Of a stretch of DNA of 27,398 bases, positions 10,461-20,798 are shown piece after piece. Position 1 is the first letter of the stretch; every line of letters starts with the position of its first letter. The stretch is taken from positions 6,504 to 33,901 of the forward strand of contig KN886908.1 of the NCBI GenBank assembly GCA_000934455.1, in the 5' to 3' direction. The stretch is from Apostichopus parvimensis. Its lineage: Eukaryota; Echinodermata; Holothuroidea; Aspidochirotida; Stichopodidae. Below the pieces are notes generated by a model. That model saw only the letters and a program-made list of their open reading frames with translations. It was not told the origin of the DNA and did not search any database. Position numbers and translations under genes: made by a program.

Positions 10461-12225
10461 GAGTCTGCGACCCAGTGAAAGCTATCCTGATGTTAAACAA
10501 CCAAGCTCTGAAAACTGCAGATAAATTTTATGACAACATTTATGTTGCACTCCCAGACATTCCAAGTCACACACATTTGGCGTGTGACACACGCATTTCC
10601 AGCCCTTCACACGCTCACACGCTATGTGCACTTTATCACACGCAATCCACAAACAATCTCCGAAAAACCGTGTGTGCAACCATGGAGCGAAATCCATATA
10701 ACCCTAAGTCTAAAATCAGGTTAGCAGCATAATTAAAATATTTTTGGTTTCGTCTAGCATTCACTGTTTAACCGATAAGTGCCCCTACGCATACGCTAGC
10801 TAGAGATTGAGAAGTGCGCTCCAATTTCCGATATAAATGTTCAATTATGTTAGCAAGTGATTACTTTCATCGATTCAAGAAAAGTCTTTGTTGAGAATTG
10901 TCATGCTTGTTGAGTTCAATAATATATATATGATGATGAAATTCTCAATATAAAATTACTCAGAGAAACTGAAAAAGAATGCACCATTTTGCATCTAGGC
11001 AGTCAAAAATATGAAAATTTTTTCAACGGGGAGGGGGACACCCTCCCCTTAGACCCCTCCCCCACTGCTGCTGATCACACTCATAAATTTTCCTCAATGT
11101 TGGAAAGTCTGCACTCCATAGTTAGCAGACTGTTGCCCTTAAAGTGAAAAAATGGGATGTTAACAGGTTGGTTTGCAAAGGAAACAGACTTTACCATTTT
11201 TTTGTTGCTTTTCTTGCTTTTCACATGTATCAGTGCTATAATGAGGCTTTAAAAGATATCCCTGAACGCCATAAGTATCCATAGTCACTACTCAATTTAT
11301 TTTCCGTCCAAATTAGGAGGAATTTAGTTTTATTTGCTGTAGCTTTGTAAGTGGTTTTGTTTGATGTCGATCGTTTCGATGGTGACGGTACGCTAACAAT
11401 CTCTCAGCCTTGTGTGATTAATTTAAAAAATGATTTATTACATTTAGTCTTTTTTATTAATTTGTGCTTGAAATATGCCCTTTTTTTTTTTATATATTTC
11501 TATAATATATTTCTATGCAATTTTGTAGTAAATCACAATACAAAATATTTTGAGTGGCTTGGCAACAAAAATTGCGAGTGAGTAAGAAACGTCACAGGAT
11601 GATCAAAAGCGCAGGAAAATATAAAATATGGACACCTCCTTGAGTCTTCCAAAAATTCATTTTTTGTCATTATCATTGGGATTTTAGACCTGTTAGATAT
11701 CATATGATGATCTTTCATAACTCATTAATTAAATAAAGAACAAAAAATCTTAACCTTTTCATCTCCTTTATAATAAATGATGGAATAAAATCCAGAACTG
11801 TTCTTGTATGTGATTTGTTCTGTAGTTCCATTCATATGCAGTATCTATGTAAACATAGTGAATGTTCATCACTTCCACAAGATAACATAGAAAAGAAAGT
11901 GACAGATCTTTCTTGAGCACCCTATGCATTATTTATCTTACTATGTACAACACAACGAAAGTTATACAAGTTTTGAACAGAGTATGATGAAAGAAATGTA
12001 GTAGAATTCATCAAAATTACACCAAATATATTCTCTTATAGATCTACACATTTTGAGAAATGAAAGTGATAATTTGAGAAAGAGTCAAGTTCCAGTTGTC
12101 TTGAAGTTGGTGGATGGGCAGATGATAAATACTGTGTATATTTATTAAAGACAGGTCAAAGAATGCACTGAGCAGAACAAAAACAGATTATTTCATATAC
12201 AAATTTCAAATTATCCAGACGCTGA
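10461..12225. other. Noncoding DNA, no gene recognised
   Basis: No supported coding exon. 10565-10675 is rich in cacacgc words, and 11028-11065 contains a near-palindromic ggggaggggg/ccctccccttagacccctcc patch. Both look like transposon debris but have no clear ends. Confidence 0.4.
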
Positions 12226-12585
12226 TTAAAGGGTGTGAAGACTCGCACAAAACGAAATGTCTAATGCCGGTAATTTGACCTAGTTTCGAATGAGGTGTAA
12301 CAGAAGTGTTAAACACCACCATGGATCCCATAAAATACACACACAGCTTGCTACCGTCCGTAATTAGACACTAGTGTACAGTCAGTACATACAGCTGCGG
12401 TCCATACCCACAGCACAGTACAGCGATGGACATCTCAGGTCCAGCTAAAGATAACAAATAAGGTATCACGTTTCATTACTGTCTGCATTTTGTAGCGACA
12501 CGAACAAAACGTCACTTGCAAGCAACAGAAAGTAAAGTTTTTAAGATGGCCGCACGCGGTTTGGGGGAGTCTTCAATGCCTTTAA
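12226..12585. mobile_element. TTAA-flanked MITE (piggyBac-like), copy 1
   Basis: The element 12230-12581 (352 bp) is flanked by TTAA on both sides (12226-12229, 12582-12585). Its ends are agggtgtgaagactcgc and gagtcttcaatgcct, inverted repeats around the common core gaagactc. It is homologous over its whole length, in the opposite orientation, to 22263-22617. No coding capacity is seen. TTAA duplication is characteristic of piggyBac-type transposition; the link to that superfamily is inferred from TSD and TIR only. Confidence 0.85.
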
Positions 12586-13380
12586 ACACTATTTTCACAT
12601 TGAGAGGAAAGCACACCTCTTTGGGTAAACAGACAACATTTGTTGGATAAATGTGCTACTTGTTACTCAAAACTTGCACACATCCTGTCTTTAATTTTAC
12701 AGCCCTGAAATCTGAACCAATCGGTTCCATATTAAACACCAACGAAGGTGTCATTCATGAACAGAAAGAAGATGCACGCATATACATTTGACTGACAGTA
12801 GTAGCACCAGATTCACTGTTGAGGGGGGGGGGAACAAATATACTCCATTACCACTTGACCTTAGGAAAGTGTTGGAAAGGGTCCAATAACATAATGTCCA
12901 CCAACCTTCCTTAAACCCAGAGTAGGAACAACAATTCTCTTCATGCATATTTAAAAATACATACTTGTTTCTATAACAAAATGGCTGACAGCTATTTGAA
13001 TCCAAACATTTCTTATGGTGCTTATCACATAGAAATGAACTGTACAGCAGTGACATCAGGCAAATGTTTCCTGCTATCAAAGATAAGATGTAGATAAACA
13101 AAAATATGGTATTGATTTGTGAGTTATTTTATTAGCAATGCTCAAAAAGTAAGCATTTTTAATTCAGCCTCAAAGTACAATTTTTCGTAGAGGTTTTCAG
13201 CTTCACACTGTCATATCTGACAGAAAGCCCCCATCAATGTCAACGTCACTACACTCAGGGTGTGCCCCCCATTCAACATTAAGATCACAATAGTTATCAC
13301 ATGTTGTTTATCCATTTAGAAATTTCAATTGACGTCTTAAAACTAGTGTCTGATTTGATTTCAGTAGATAATCGATACTG
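12586..13380. other. Noncoding DNA, no gene recognised
   Basis: The open frame at 12751-13101 (minus) has no domain or splice support. A short minus-strand frame at about 13205-13310 has acidic, coding-like composition but is only about 34 codons long and is bounded by stops. It might be a relic of the integrase gene's tail. Confidence 0.35.
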
Positions 13381-13472
13381 CTAGTCGAGTCTCCTTTCAA
13401 ATGTAGTGAGGTGAAGTTTTGAATATTCAGAGCTTGGTACTACTTCTATATCCTCAAGGGGGTAACACTATT
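13381..13472 (-). pseudogene. Possible C-terminal remnant of the integrase-like gene
   Basis: On the minus strand a short frame reads EDIEVVPSSEYSKLHLTTFE and ends at a TAG (13381-13383). Integrase-core genes of this family often end with a short acidic segment followed by a VPxxxxxL-type motif, so this may be the original C-terminus. The Penelope-like insertion at 13509-14024 would now separate it from the catalytic exon. The match is short and the connecting frame is broken. Confidence 0.25.
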
Positions 13473-13780
13473 GACCAATAACTGGACACCCTCTTCACCC
13501 CACACAATATGAAATGGGGGTGTAGGCGGTTTTACACTATCTAACGCAACGTAGTTCCAAAAGAACCGATTCTAGCCTACAAAAAGGCCCAAAATCTCAA
13601 AGATTTACTTGTTAATTCAAGGTTTCGCACTAACGAAGAATCAGCTGACTCTCAAGGTTCACACGAAGCTCTTTTAGATGCTCTTATAGCTGCACTATGA
13701 GTCCATTAAAACTTGTGCACAGAAAATAGATGCATTTTGAGAACGAGACGTCCAGGCCGAATATATAATATTCAAAGGCT

Positions 13781-13831
13781 ACTACTGATGAAGCTCCTCC
13801 TATAAAGGTTGAGAGCAGAAACCGGTCTAGT
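13781..13831 (+). ncRNA. Type I hammerhead ribozyme
   Basis: All core elements occur in the right order. CTGATGA is at 13785-13791. Stem II is gctc/gagc (13793-13796 with 13813-13816). GAAA is at 13818-13821. A minimal stem III comes from acc/ggt (13821-13826), and the cleavage base is C13827. Stem I closes the ends by pairing acta (13781-13784) with tagt (13828-13831). The fold is open at stem I (type I) with almost no stem III loop, as in the minimal hammerheads described in Penelope-like retroelements, which work best as dimers; the self-complementary accggt fits that. A weakness is the A.A mismatch at the base of stem II (13792/13817), which may reduce activity. Confidence 0.7.
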
Positions 13832-13913
13832 TGGTCATAAGAACCTACACTAGTCTCTCTTACTATTAACAGTACACTCAATTCACCTAATAGGTGCAAT
13901 TATGTTTCACCAT

Positions 13914-13942
13914 GAGGAACATGCTATAAGCTCATGTTCCTC
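13914..13942 (+). repeat. Perfect 10-bp hairpin in the Penelope-like element
   Basis: gaggaacatg (13914-13923) pairs exactly with catgttcctc (13933-13942) around a 9-base loop. A smaller hairpin, cacct/aggtg, lies just before it (13884-13896). Both are downstream of the ribozyme inside the same element and may be part of its terminal-repeat structure. Confidence 0.75.
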
Positions 13943-14024
13943 GGGCCCTCCCTTAAAAATACTTCAGGTCCTTGGCGACTACGTTGCGTTAGATAGTGTA
14001 AAACCGCCTACACCCCCCTTTCAT

Positions 14025-14661
14025 CTCAAAGGGTGGAGAATTGTTCATTCTTCTATTACCACCGTTAGGTCCCACAATAAGTGGTATGCTTTCCTCAATC
14101 CTGCTATCCAGTGAGTGCTGATTATCAAATAGCTCATTTATAGCAGTGTGAGAGGAGTCAGCCTTTGTCAAAACACCTTCAAACCATAACTGTTCAGGGG
14201 TTCGGTGATTTTCTGTACGAATTGCATGACAATTCCATCCCTTTCTGAAGGAATTTAGGTGTTCATTAATAATGAGTAAATAAACCAACTGTACAGCAAA
14301 CTTCTCTACTGGGTTACCCACATCAAGCACCAAGTCATCCTCAAGACTGTACAACTCTTAATAAAAGAGGGAAGTTACATCCTTGTGTACATCCCTCCAA
14401 AGACGTTCAATACGCTCATTATGAACAGATTCTCCAGTAAGGTGGCTCCGACGGCTTAGTCCACGCAGAGAGTTCATAAGCAAGGCAACATCTATGTTTT
14501 CTCCACCGTAGTCACTGCGCACTCTTGATGGCACCCCATAATCCTTGATAGCATTTACATAATGCCCAAGAACAGTGTTGGCATCACAAACTATCTCACA
14601 AGCTAGATACGGCACTAATCTTGAAAATCCATCAATACATCCATGTGTGTGGAATCCCCAT
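14025..14661 (-). pseudogene. DDE-integrase-like gene, catalytic exon (in-frame stop)
   Basis: Minus-strand exon starting at acceptor acatag|a (14663/14662 are AG; the first exon base is 14661). It carries the integrase catalytic core: first Asp in HGCIDGFSR, second Asp in RSDYGGENID and Glu in SVHNERIERLW, with D to E spaced 35 residues apart as in retroviral-type/transposon integrases. The characteristic AIRTENHRTPEQLW motif follows. This is the widespread animal integrase-core family of transposon origin. A TAA at 14358-14360 interrupts the frame between DVTSLFY and ELYSLEDD, yet conservation continues on both sides in the same frame, so it is a nonsense mutation. The 3' end runs into the Penelope-like element. 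Function, if any, is not deducible. Confidence 0.85.
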
Positions 14662-14972
14662 CTATGTAATATAAATAGGAAATATAAGGGCATCAAACTT
14701 ATTCACTGCATAACATTACAGAATTTGCCCAATTGAAATATGACTACCACTAAAACAATTGTACATTTGTGATCAGTCAAATTCAACTGGTATGAACTAG
14801 TATAGTAATTTGGTCAAATTTAAAGTTCCCAAGGAACCATTCTCAAACATATTTTTATTGTTTCATTTCTGCAAGGCTAGCTGATTATTTGCTTCCACAT
14901 ACAAATGTGGTCAAGTACTTTCCATAGGTAGATTGGAGGTGATGATAGGTTTATGGGACAGGGCAGCTCCAA

Positions 14973-16309
14973 TATAGGGTTCATCGTCTCACTAAGGCCA
15001 ACAACACATACCAAGTATGAAATCAATTAAAGTTGGCATTGTCTCATTATGGCAGTTACATGGTTTTGAGTGCTTGACCCCTGTTGACCTCACATAAACT
15101 TTGACCTCTAATATAATCAATATAGGATCTTTTCTCTATACACCTACAGTACCAAGTACGAGATCAATTTAAGTTGGCATTGCTGAGTTATGGAAGTTTC
15201 AAGGTTTTCAATGTTCTCTCTCGTGTTGACAGTTAACCTTAGACCTTTTACATAATCAATAAAGTTATCTATCCATTAAGGCCAACCCACCTACCAAGTC
15301 TGAGATCAATCAAAGTGAGCACTGACTGCTATGTTATATCAATTACAAGAATGTCAGTATTTGATCACTGTTGACCTTTGACACAATCAATAGGGTTCAT
15401 CTACTCAATGTGCCACATGCCAGCACCATCACTTAGATTCCTTTTGTTGGTGACAAGGAATAAAAAATTCCTTAAAAAAACAAGCTTCACATACATTTTA
15501 TCAGTTAAATCTAAATTAACCATAATAAGGTACAAAGTTTGGAAGTTGATCAGATTTTTACCTTTTCTGAGCTTTGAGAAGTATTCAGTCTGGATTGTCT
15601 GCATACTAGTTACCATTTCTTAAGTATATATCTCTGTTTGATAATGGTGCATGGTGATTATTTACAACTTTGATGCATTGCATTATTCAAATTGAACAAT
15701 GATTATCTTGCATTATACCAATTTCAGGAAACTTTTCATGCTCAATATACTGTGTTAGTTTATGGACTCAACTATAATCACCAAACACAAAACAAAAATG
15801 TTTAGTGATTCCTTGCCATGTAAAACATTAAAAGGTAATTGCACTGCACAAACTAGCAATTCAAAGGTTTTCACCTCCACACAAAGTGTGATTCAATTCT
15901 GAAAATGTTTCAATTTACCCTGTGACCTCATTATTATTCTAGAGATGAGCACCAAAATCAATAGGGTTGAAGGGTTCTTTTACTCACTATGACGCATCTA
16001 TGTACCAAGTATGACTTCAATCCAACTTGTCATTGTTCAGTTACTGCGTTTACAAGCTATTTTAGTGAAAATAAACTTAAGCTCCGCCCCCTAATAAATA
16101 TGCTTAATATCAACTTATATATTACCATTCCCAACATATCAATACCAAGTATAAATAAATTCTGACATTTGTTGCGGATTTATTGGCATTTGATTTCTTT
16201 GACATTTGACTCTGACATTAATATTCATGAGATGAGCACAAGAATCAATAGGTTTCTTCTACTGACCTGCGCCATAGTGAGTTGTACTTTAATACCAGCG
16301 TATTCAACT
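14973..16309 (-). repeat. Degenerate tandem repeat, about 141-bp unit
   Basis: Diverged units share a core like accaagtatgagatcaat, then ttggcattg, a ttatggcagtt segment and a tgttgacctttgac segment. The ccaagt words of the first three units are at about 15011, 15152 and 15294 (141-142 base spacing). Partial units appear at 15380-15420, 15955-16080 and 16200-16309, where the assembly gap begins. The array lies in an intron of the minus-strand integrase-like gene. Strand is nominal. Confidence 0.7.
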
Positions 16310-17304
16310 NNNNNNNNNNNNNNNNNNNNNNNNNNNNNNNNNNNNNNNNNNNNNNNNNNNNNNNNNNNNNNNNNNNNNNNNNNNNNNNNNNNNNNNNNNN
16401 NNNNNNNNNNNNNNNNNNNNNNNNNNNNNNNNNNNNNNNNNNNNNNNNNNNNNNNNNNNNNNNNNNNNNNNNNNNNNNNNNNNNNNNNNNNNNNNNNNNN
16501 NNNNNNNNNNNNNNNNNNNNNNNNNNNNNNNNNNNNNNNNNNNNNNNNNNNNNNNNNNNNNNNNNNNNNNNNNNNNNNNNNNNNNNNNNNNNNNNNNNNN
16601 NNNNNNNNNNNNNNNNNNNNNNNNNNNNNNNNNNNNNNNNNNNNNNNNNNNNNNNNNNNNNNNNNNNNNNNNNNNNNNNNNNNNNNNNNNNNNNNNNNNN
16701 NNNNNNNNNNNNNNNNNNNNNNNNNNNNNNNNNNNNNNNNNNNNNNNNNNNNNNNNNNNNNNNNNNNNNNNNNNNNNNNNNNNNNNNNNNNNNNNNNNNN
16801 NNNNNNNNNNNNNNNNNNNNNNNNNNNNNNNNNNNNNNNNNNNNNNNNNNNNNNNNNNNNNNNNNNNNNNNNNNNNNNNNNNNNNNNNNNNNNNNNNNNN
16901 NNNNNNNNNNNNNNNNNNNNNNNNNNNNNNNNNNNNNNNNNNNNNNNNNNNNNNNNNNNNNNNNNNNNNNNNNNNNNNNNNNNNNNNNNNNNNNNNNNNN
17001 NNNNNNNNNNNNNNNNNNNNNNNNNNNNNNNNNNNNNNNNNNNNNNNNNNNNNNNNNNNNNNNNNNNNNNNNNNNNNNNNNNNNNNNNNNNNNNNNNNNN
17101 NNNNNNNNNNNNNNNNNNNNNNNNNNNNNNNNNNNNNNNNNNNNNNNNNNNNNNNNNNNNNNNNNNNNNNNNNNNNNNNNNNNNNNNNNNNNNNNNNNNN
17201 NNNNNNNNNNNNNNNNNNNNNNNNNNNNNNNNNNNNNNNNNNNNNNNNNNNNNNNNNNNNNNNNNNNNNNNNNNNNNNNNNNNNNNNNNNNNNNNNNNNN
17301 NNNN
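16310..17304. other. Assembly gap (995 Ns)
   Basis: All bases are N. The gap abuts the degenerate 141-bp repeat array, so it was probably caused by repeats. Any open frame drawn across it is meaningless. Confidence 1.
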
Positions 17305-17591
17305 CCTCTAACAGCTATAGGGCTCTTGGGGGCTGTAAGTCTTTGCATTTTGTCCTCTCAGAAGCATTGACGAGCATATTTAGCATGTTCTAGTAGCAGT
17401 TTTGCAATAATTTTATAAAAAGTTGGGGGGTCCATGTAAAAGTTGGGGGGGGTCGCGACCCACCCGATCCCCCACTGGTTGCAACCTTGGTCTAGTATAC
17501 ATAAAATGCACTCAACAGTCACCACTCCAAAAATTCTTTCTAAGGTGCAGAATGCAGATACCAATACCATATATTTTGTACAAACCATTGC

Positions 17592-17826
17592 TGCATTTGC
17601 AGTGGCGTCGTCAGACATTTCAATCTTGGGGGGCACAGGGAGGACACAGCACTTAATTAGGGGGGCAATATGTTCATTTGTGAATGCTGTCCTGGGGGAG
17701 GGGTCTAAGGGAAGGGTGTGTCCCTATCCTCTTTAAGATTTGTTTAGATTATTTGAGGGTTCTTAAATCTAACACTACAAATCTCATCTGGGGGGGTGAC
17801 CCTCTGGCAACGCCACTGAGCATTTG
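17592..17826. mobile_element. hAT-like MITE (219 bp) with near-perfect 8-bp target duplication
   Basis: The element 17600-17818 begins cagtggcgtcgtcag and ends ctggcaacgccactg, inverted repeats starting CAGTGGCG. The flanks are tgcatttg (17592-17599) and agcatttg (17819-17826), matching at 7 of 8 positions. The G-rich interior (ggggggcaca, ggggggtgacc) is common in invertebrate MITEs of this kind. No coding capacity. Confidence 0.8.
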
Positions 17827-17868
17827 TGTTCTAGTTACAATTTATTAATTACTAAAATTTAACTCTAC

Positions 17869-18051
17869 CTCACTAACTTCTGATGGGCATCAATGCCATA
17901 AACTGTTGGTACAAGGAACACTGTAAGTGCGGCGAGCTACAGTGGAACCCCACCTTCTTCCAGTCCCAACTGGATCAACTGTGCGTAGCAAATCTCTAAC
18001 CTTTTTTCTGGGAACCACAATACCATTCGCCTTCAAATAGCCCATCATCAT
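17869..18051 (-). pseudogene. DDE-integrase-like gene, middle exon (2-bp frameshift)
   Basis: Minus-strand exon from acceptor tcttttcag|atg (first exon base 18051) to donor gtgag|gtagag (last exon base 17869). It reads MMMGYLKANGIVVPRKKVRD and then RTVDPVG, ending SLWH followed by IDAHQKLVR in another frame. This is the segment that precedes the catalytic core in this family (GIxIPRxRVR...VDPxG...LWHIDxNHKLIRW). Between LWH and ID two bases are missing near 17892, shifting the frame. With them restored the exon length fits the split-codon phase needed to join the catalytic exon (AG|A, giving R then W). Joining to the upstream exon is phase 0. Confidence 0.85.
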
Positions 18052-18319
18052 CTGAAAAGATAACTGATATATATTAGAATTGGCAGCTTCACGAACTGGT
18101 GAATCCAGTGTCACCTGAAAACATATACAACTTCAAGTGAAACTGTAAATAGTTCTACAACAATCCCACCTTTACACACTGTAACTCTGTGCTAATGCTA
18201 CGTGAAAAATTCCTAAATTCAAGCTGACATTAAAAGATGCTCATATGTACTATGGAGCTGCAATAATTATATTCTTGAGTTCTGACAACAAACTAGTATA
18301 GTTGATGCTGTATAGTAAC

Positions 18320-18600
18320 TTCAGGGTCGTAGCGAGAGATTTTTCTTGGGAAGGGTTCTGGAGGGAAAAATGCAAAAAAATGCAATTCCCAGGCCCGTAG
18401 ACGTAAAATGGTGCAATGTTTTTTTAAAAAACAGCAGTCAAATTTCCACTGAACATTCACAAATTTTGTTCATAACCGAACAAAATCAATTTTTGTGTTC
18501 ATTTTTTGTGTCACTTGGGGGGCTCCGTTTTCCTGACAAAATGGCTCCTGGTTCTGGCACTACTAAAATCACCCTTGCCCACTACCCAGGGATACTTTTG
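18320..18600. mobile_element. Decayed MITE-like sequence
   Basis: The stretch starts with cagggtcgtagcgagag and contains cccgtagacg and ggggggctccg words, similar in style to the other G-rich MITEs here. No convincing inverted ends or target duplication could be identified. The open frame inside (18346-18636) looks spurious. Confidence 0.3.
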
Positions 18601-18839
18601 ACCAAGTTTAAGAAAAATCCATTGAAAACTGTATGAGAAGCAATTTCAACCAAGTGTGAATAGATAAATTGACTGACGGATAGAGAGACTGGTAGAAATG
18701 TACTGTAGATCTTCACAAACAGCTCCTGTTGACAACCACTTGGCAATTACACTAGGTTATGTTATCCACAAGCTGTCAAATACACCCATAAACATGTCAT
18801 GAACATATCATTTCAATGTCCCACCCCCCATAATTGGAC

Positions 18840-19020
18840 AAGGTGCGTCATTAAACGACCTACGTCACCCAAGTGATGTATTTTGACGCACCCCTGAGTC
18901 ACACAATTGACTCACATCTTGTTTCAAAATGACTGTACCTGTGTCACAAAAGTGACTGACATATTAGTAACTGTTTTTGTTGGTAAAAGTTTGGTGAAAT
19001 GACTCACCCCTCAGTCACAA
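18840..19020. repeat. Cluster of TGAGTCA/TGACTCA-type words
   Basis: An intronic stretch with tgagtca (about 18894), tgactca (about 18908 and 19000), several gtgac/gtcac words and an acgtcac word. tgagtca and tgactca flank a 6-base spacer as an inverted repeat. They match AP-1-like sites, but the clustering may simply reflect a small internal repeat. Confidence 0.35.
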
Positions 19021-19062
19021 CTTTCACAACTAGATGTTGCTATGGAATTAAATGTACTGTAC

Positions 19063-19278
19063 CTGTGCACCACTATTTGGATGCTGATTGTGAAGTCTGC
19101 TCACCCAGGTTCTTAATTCTTCCTCACTAATATTGGAGTACCTGTCTCTCATCTTGAGATTATTTTCAAGGCATAGTTTATTTATAGTTGATGTAGAACA
19201 TCTGAAGAGCTTTGCCATTTGTTTAGAAGTGAACCCTTTATAAAACAGGAATGAGTACTTTTGGTCTTCCTCAATTGC
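19063..19278 (-). pseudogene. DDE-integrase-like gene, helix-turn-helix exon
   Basis: Minus-strand exon of 72 codons between acceptor tttaatgcag|gca (first base 19278) and donor gcacag|gtacag (last base 19063), phase 0 at both ends. It contains a helix-turn-helix, GFTSKQMAKLFRCSTSTINK, followed by YSNISEEELRTWVSRL and HPNSGAQ. This is the N-terminal DNA-binding region of the integrase-core gene family. Joined to the exon at 18051 it gives an alignable PNSG...GxLxxxGI transition of the expected length. The exon itself has no break. Confidence 0.8.
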
Positions 19279-19574
19279 CTGCATTAAAAAAGATATATAC
19301 AAACATATATTTTTGAAACAAAATTAAGGCATATATAATTTATATAACGCTGGAGATCATGAAAATTGTAATGGTTCCTTCAGAAGGAAAAAAACGACTA
19401 AAGAATTTTGAGACACATGTCACATACTGTTCCAATAAAAACAAGAAAGCCAATGGCTTTGTGATTCCTTGCCTTTGAATTTAAACCTTTTCTGAATAAC
19501 TGAAGAATATTTTGAAATGATATTTGACCAAAATTAGTACTGAGGGCAGTGATGGATTCCTTGATATTTGGAGC

Positions 19575-19798
19575 GGCTAGAGCAGTGGTTCCCAACCTTT
19601 TGGACTCCCTGTACCCCTAATTGTTGTACGCTATCTCCTAAGTACCCCATCGCCCACCATAAGCATCTGATTATTATACACCACTACTTTTTTTTTAAAT
19701 TGTCCAAGAGGCTTCCCAGGTACCCCCTGTGGTTTTCGCTGGTACCCCCATGGTGTACAGTGTACTAGTACCCCCGGTTGGGAACCAAGGGGCTAGAG
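19575..19798. mobile_element. hAT-like MITE (208 bp) with perfect 8-bp target duplication
   Basis: The element 19583-19790 starts cagtggttcccaacc and ends ggttgggaaccaagg. Both sides carry the identical 8-mer ggctagag (19575-19582, 19791-19798). The interior has repeated gtacccc words. It is non-coding. It lies about 300 bp upstream (on the minus strand) of the helix-turn-helix exon of the integrase-like gene. Confidence 0.9.
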
Positions 19799-19889
19799 GG
19801 CTGCTGACAGCAGCATTACCAAGTTGCAACTGCACTACCACGACTCTGCAGACCGGTGGAGTCAGTTTGATGTGTGCTCTTTGTCCAGT

Positions 19890-19985
19890 GGTGTAACCAA
19901 ACACTTTTATCTGGTGGGGCAGAAGGGGGGGGGGACTATGTGGAGGGGGTGTCTCCCTCCCCTATTAATTTGTTATAGAAGACCG
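19890..19985. mobile_element. MITE fragment
   Basis: The stretch ccagtggtgtaaccaaac followed by a G-run and ctccctcccc resembles one end of the CAGTGGCGTAAC-type MITE. A matching right end could not be placed. Confidence 0.35.
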
Positions 19986-20798
19986 TGGAATTTCTTGGCA
20001 TTAACGGCACTGGCAGAATCTATTTTGAAGTACTGTAATAAAACAATATAAAGTATTTCATCTCATCATTGATGTCACGTAACACTCATGCATATATTGG
20101 CACCCAACACTGATTGGCTGATTGTTAAAGTCAGGAGGAGGCCTAACAGTGAGGCTAAACACAAAATGCTCTTCAAAAATGGAAAACGAGTTGAGTGTGC
20201 GGAAATATTTTAGTATATTTGCCCGAAATGGGTATAGCCTATATATAAAGGGAAAAAAAGAGGTCAGATATCCTACAATCCTAGCTAGGCCACCTTTGGT
20301 TCTATAATTCTAATTTAGGAGCCCAACTAATTGAACTAAATAAACCATCACGTATGCCTAGACTAGCCACTGACTGTGGCATAGGCTAGGTGGGGTATTC
20401 TGGAGTTGTGATTAAGAGGTCAGATAATTTTAATTCATGTTCATTAATTTTAATTCATAGGCTAAACTAAGAGTATCAGCATAATACCTGGCCCCCTGTC
20501 ATTTCGATAGTGATCGTGTGTAGGCCTAAGTGTTGTTTATTGATACACTTCTGTAAGTAGTTCAGTGAAGCGTGGCGTTTTGAGAACGACGAAACCTGAT
20601 GGGGCAGTGTATCCTGCAGTTGTCCCAAACTAAATAAACCATCATGTATGCCTAGGTTAGCCTATAGTATTAACAAGTAACATCACATAAGTTACTCCTA
20701 ACAAGTTAATGCTAAGGCAGTTAAGGCAGTGTTAATGCTACACTTACAGTTAGGCTTAACACAATACCAACCTGATAGCATGCGTTCTGCTCCAGTAC

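Larger units (their letters stand above)
13509..14024 (+). mobile_element. Truncated Penelope-like element with inverted ends
   Basis: The segment is bounded by 46-bp inverted repeats (13509-13554 and 13979-14024), identical at 45 of 46 positions. Just inside the left arm a plus-strand frame reads VVPKEPILAYKKAQNLKDLL, resembling the linker after the reverse transcriptase and before the GIY-YIG domain in Penelope-like elements. The GIY-YIG domain itself is not visible. Downstream on the same strand come a hammerhead ribozyme (13781-13831) and two small hairpins. Ribozyme-bearing terminal repeats and partial inverted end copies are known features of Penelope-like retroelements. The insertion lies in the 3' part of the integrase-like gene and supplies the last codons of its catalytic-exon frame. 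Family assignment is inferred from these features together. Confidence 0.6.

Noticed and set aside
11028..11070. G/C-run near-palindrome as a possible MITE end
   Set aside because: No matching partner end or target duplication could be located, so it was not called as an element.
12751..13101. 116-codon minus-strand frame with Cys residues
   Set aside because: Low-complexity hydrophobic and Cys pattern without a recognisable domain; upstream and downstream sequence looks noncoding.
16169..17370. Three long open frames of more than 360 codons
   Set aside because: They consist almost entirely of the assembly gap (16310-17304) translated as X.
20560..20640. aacgacgaaacctgatgg as a possible second hammerhead
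   Set aside because: The GAAA-like and CTGATG words are in the wrong spacing and no helices close around them.
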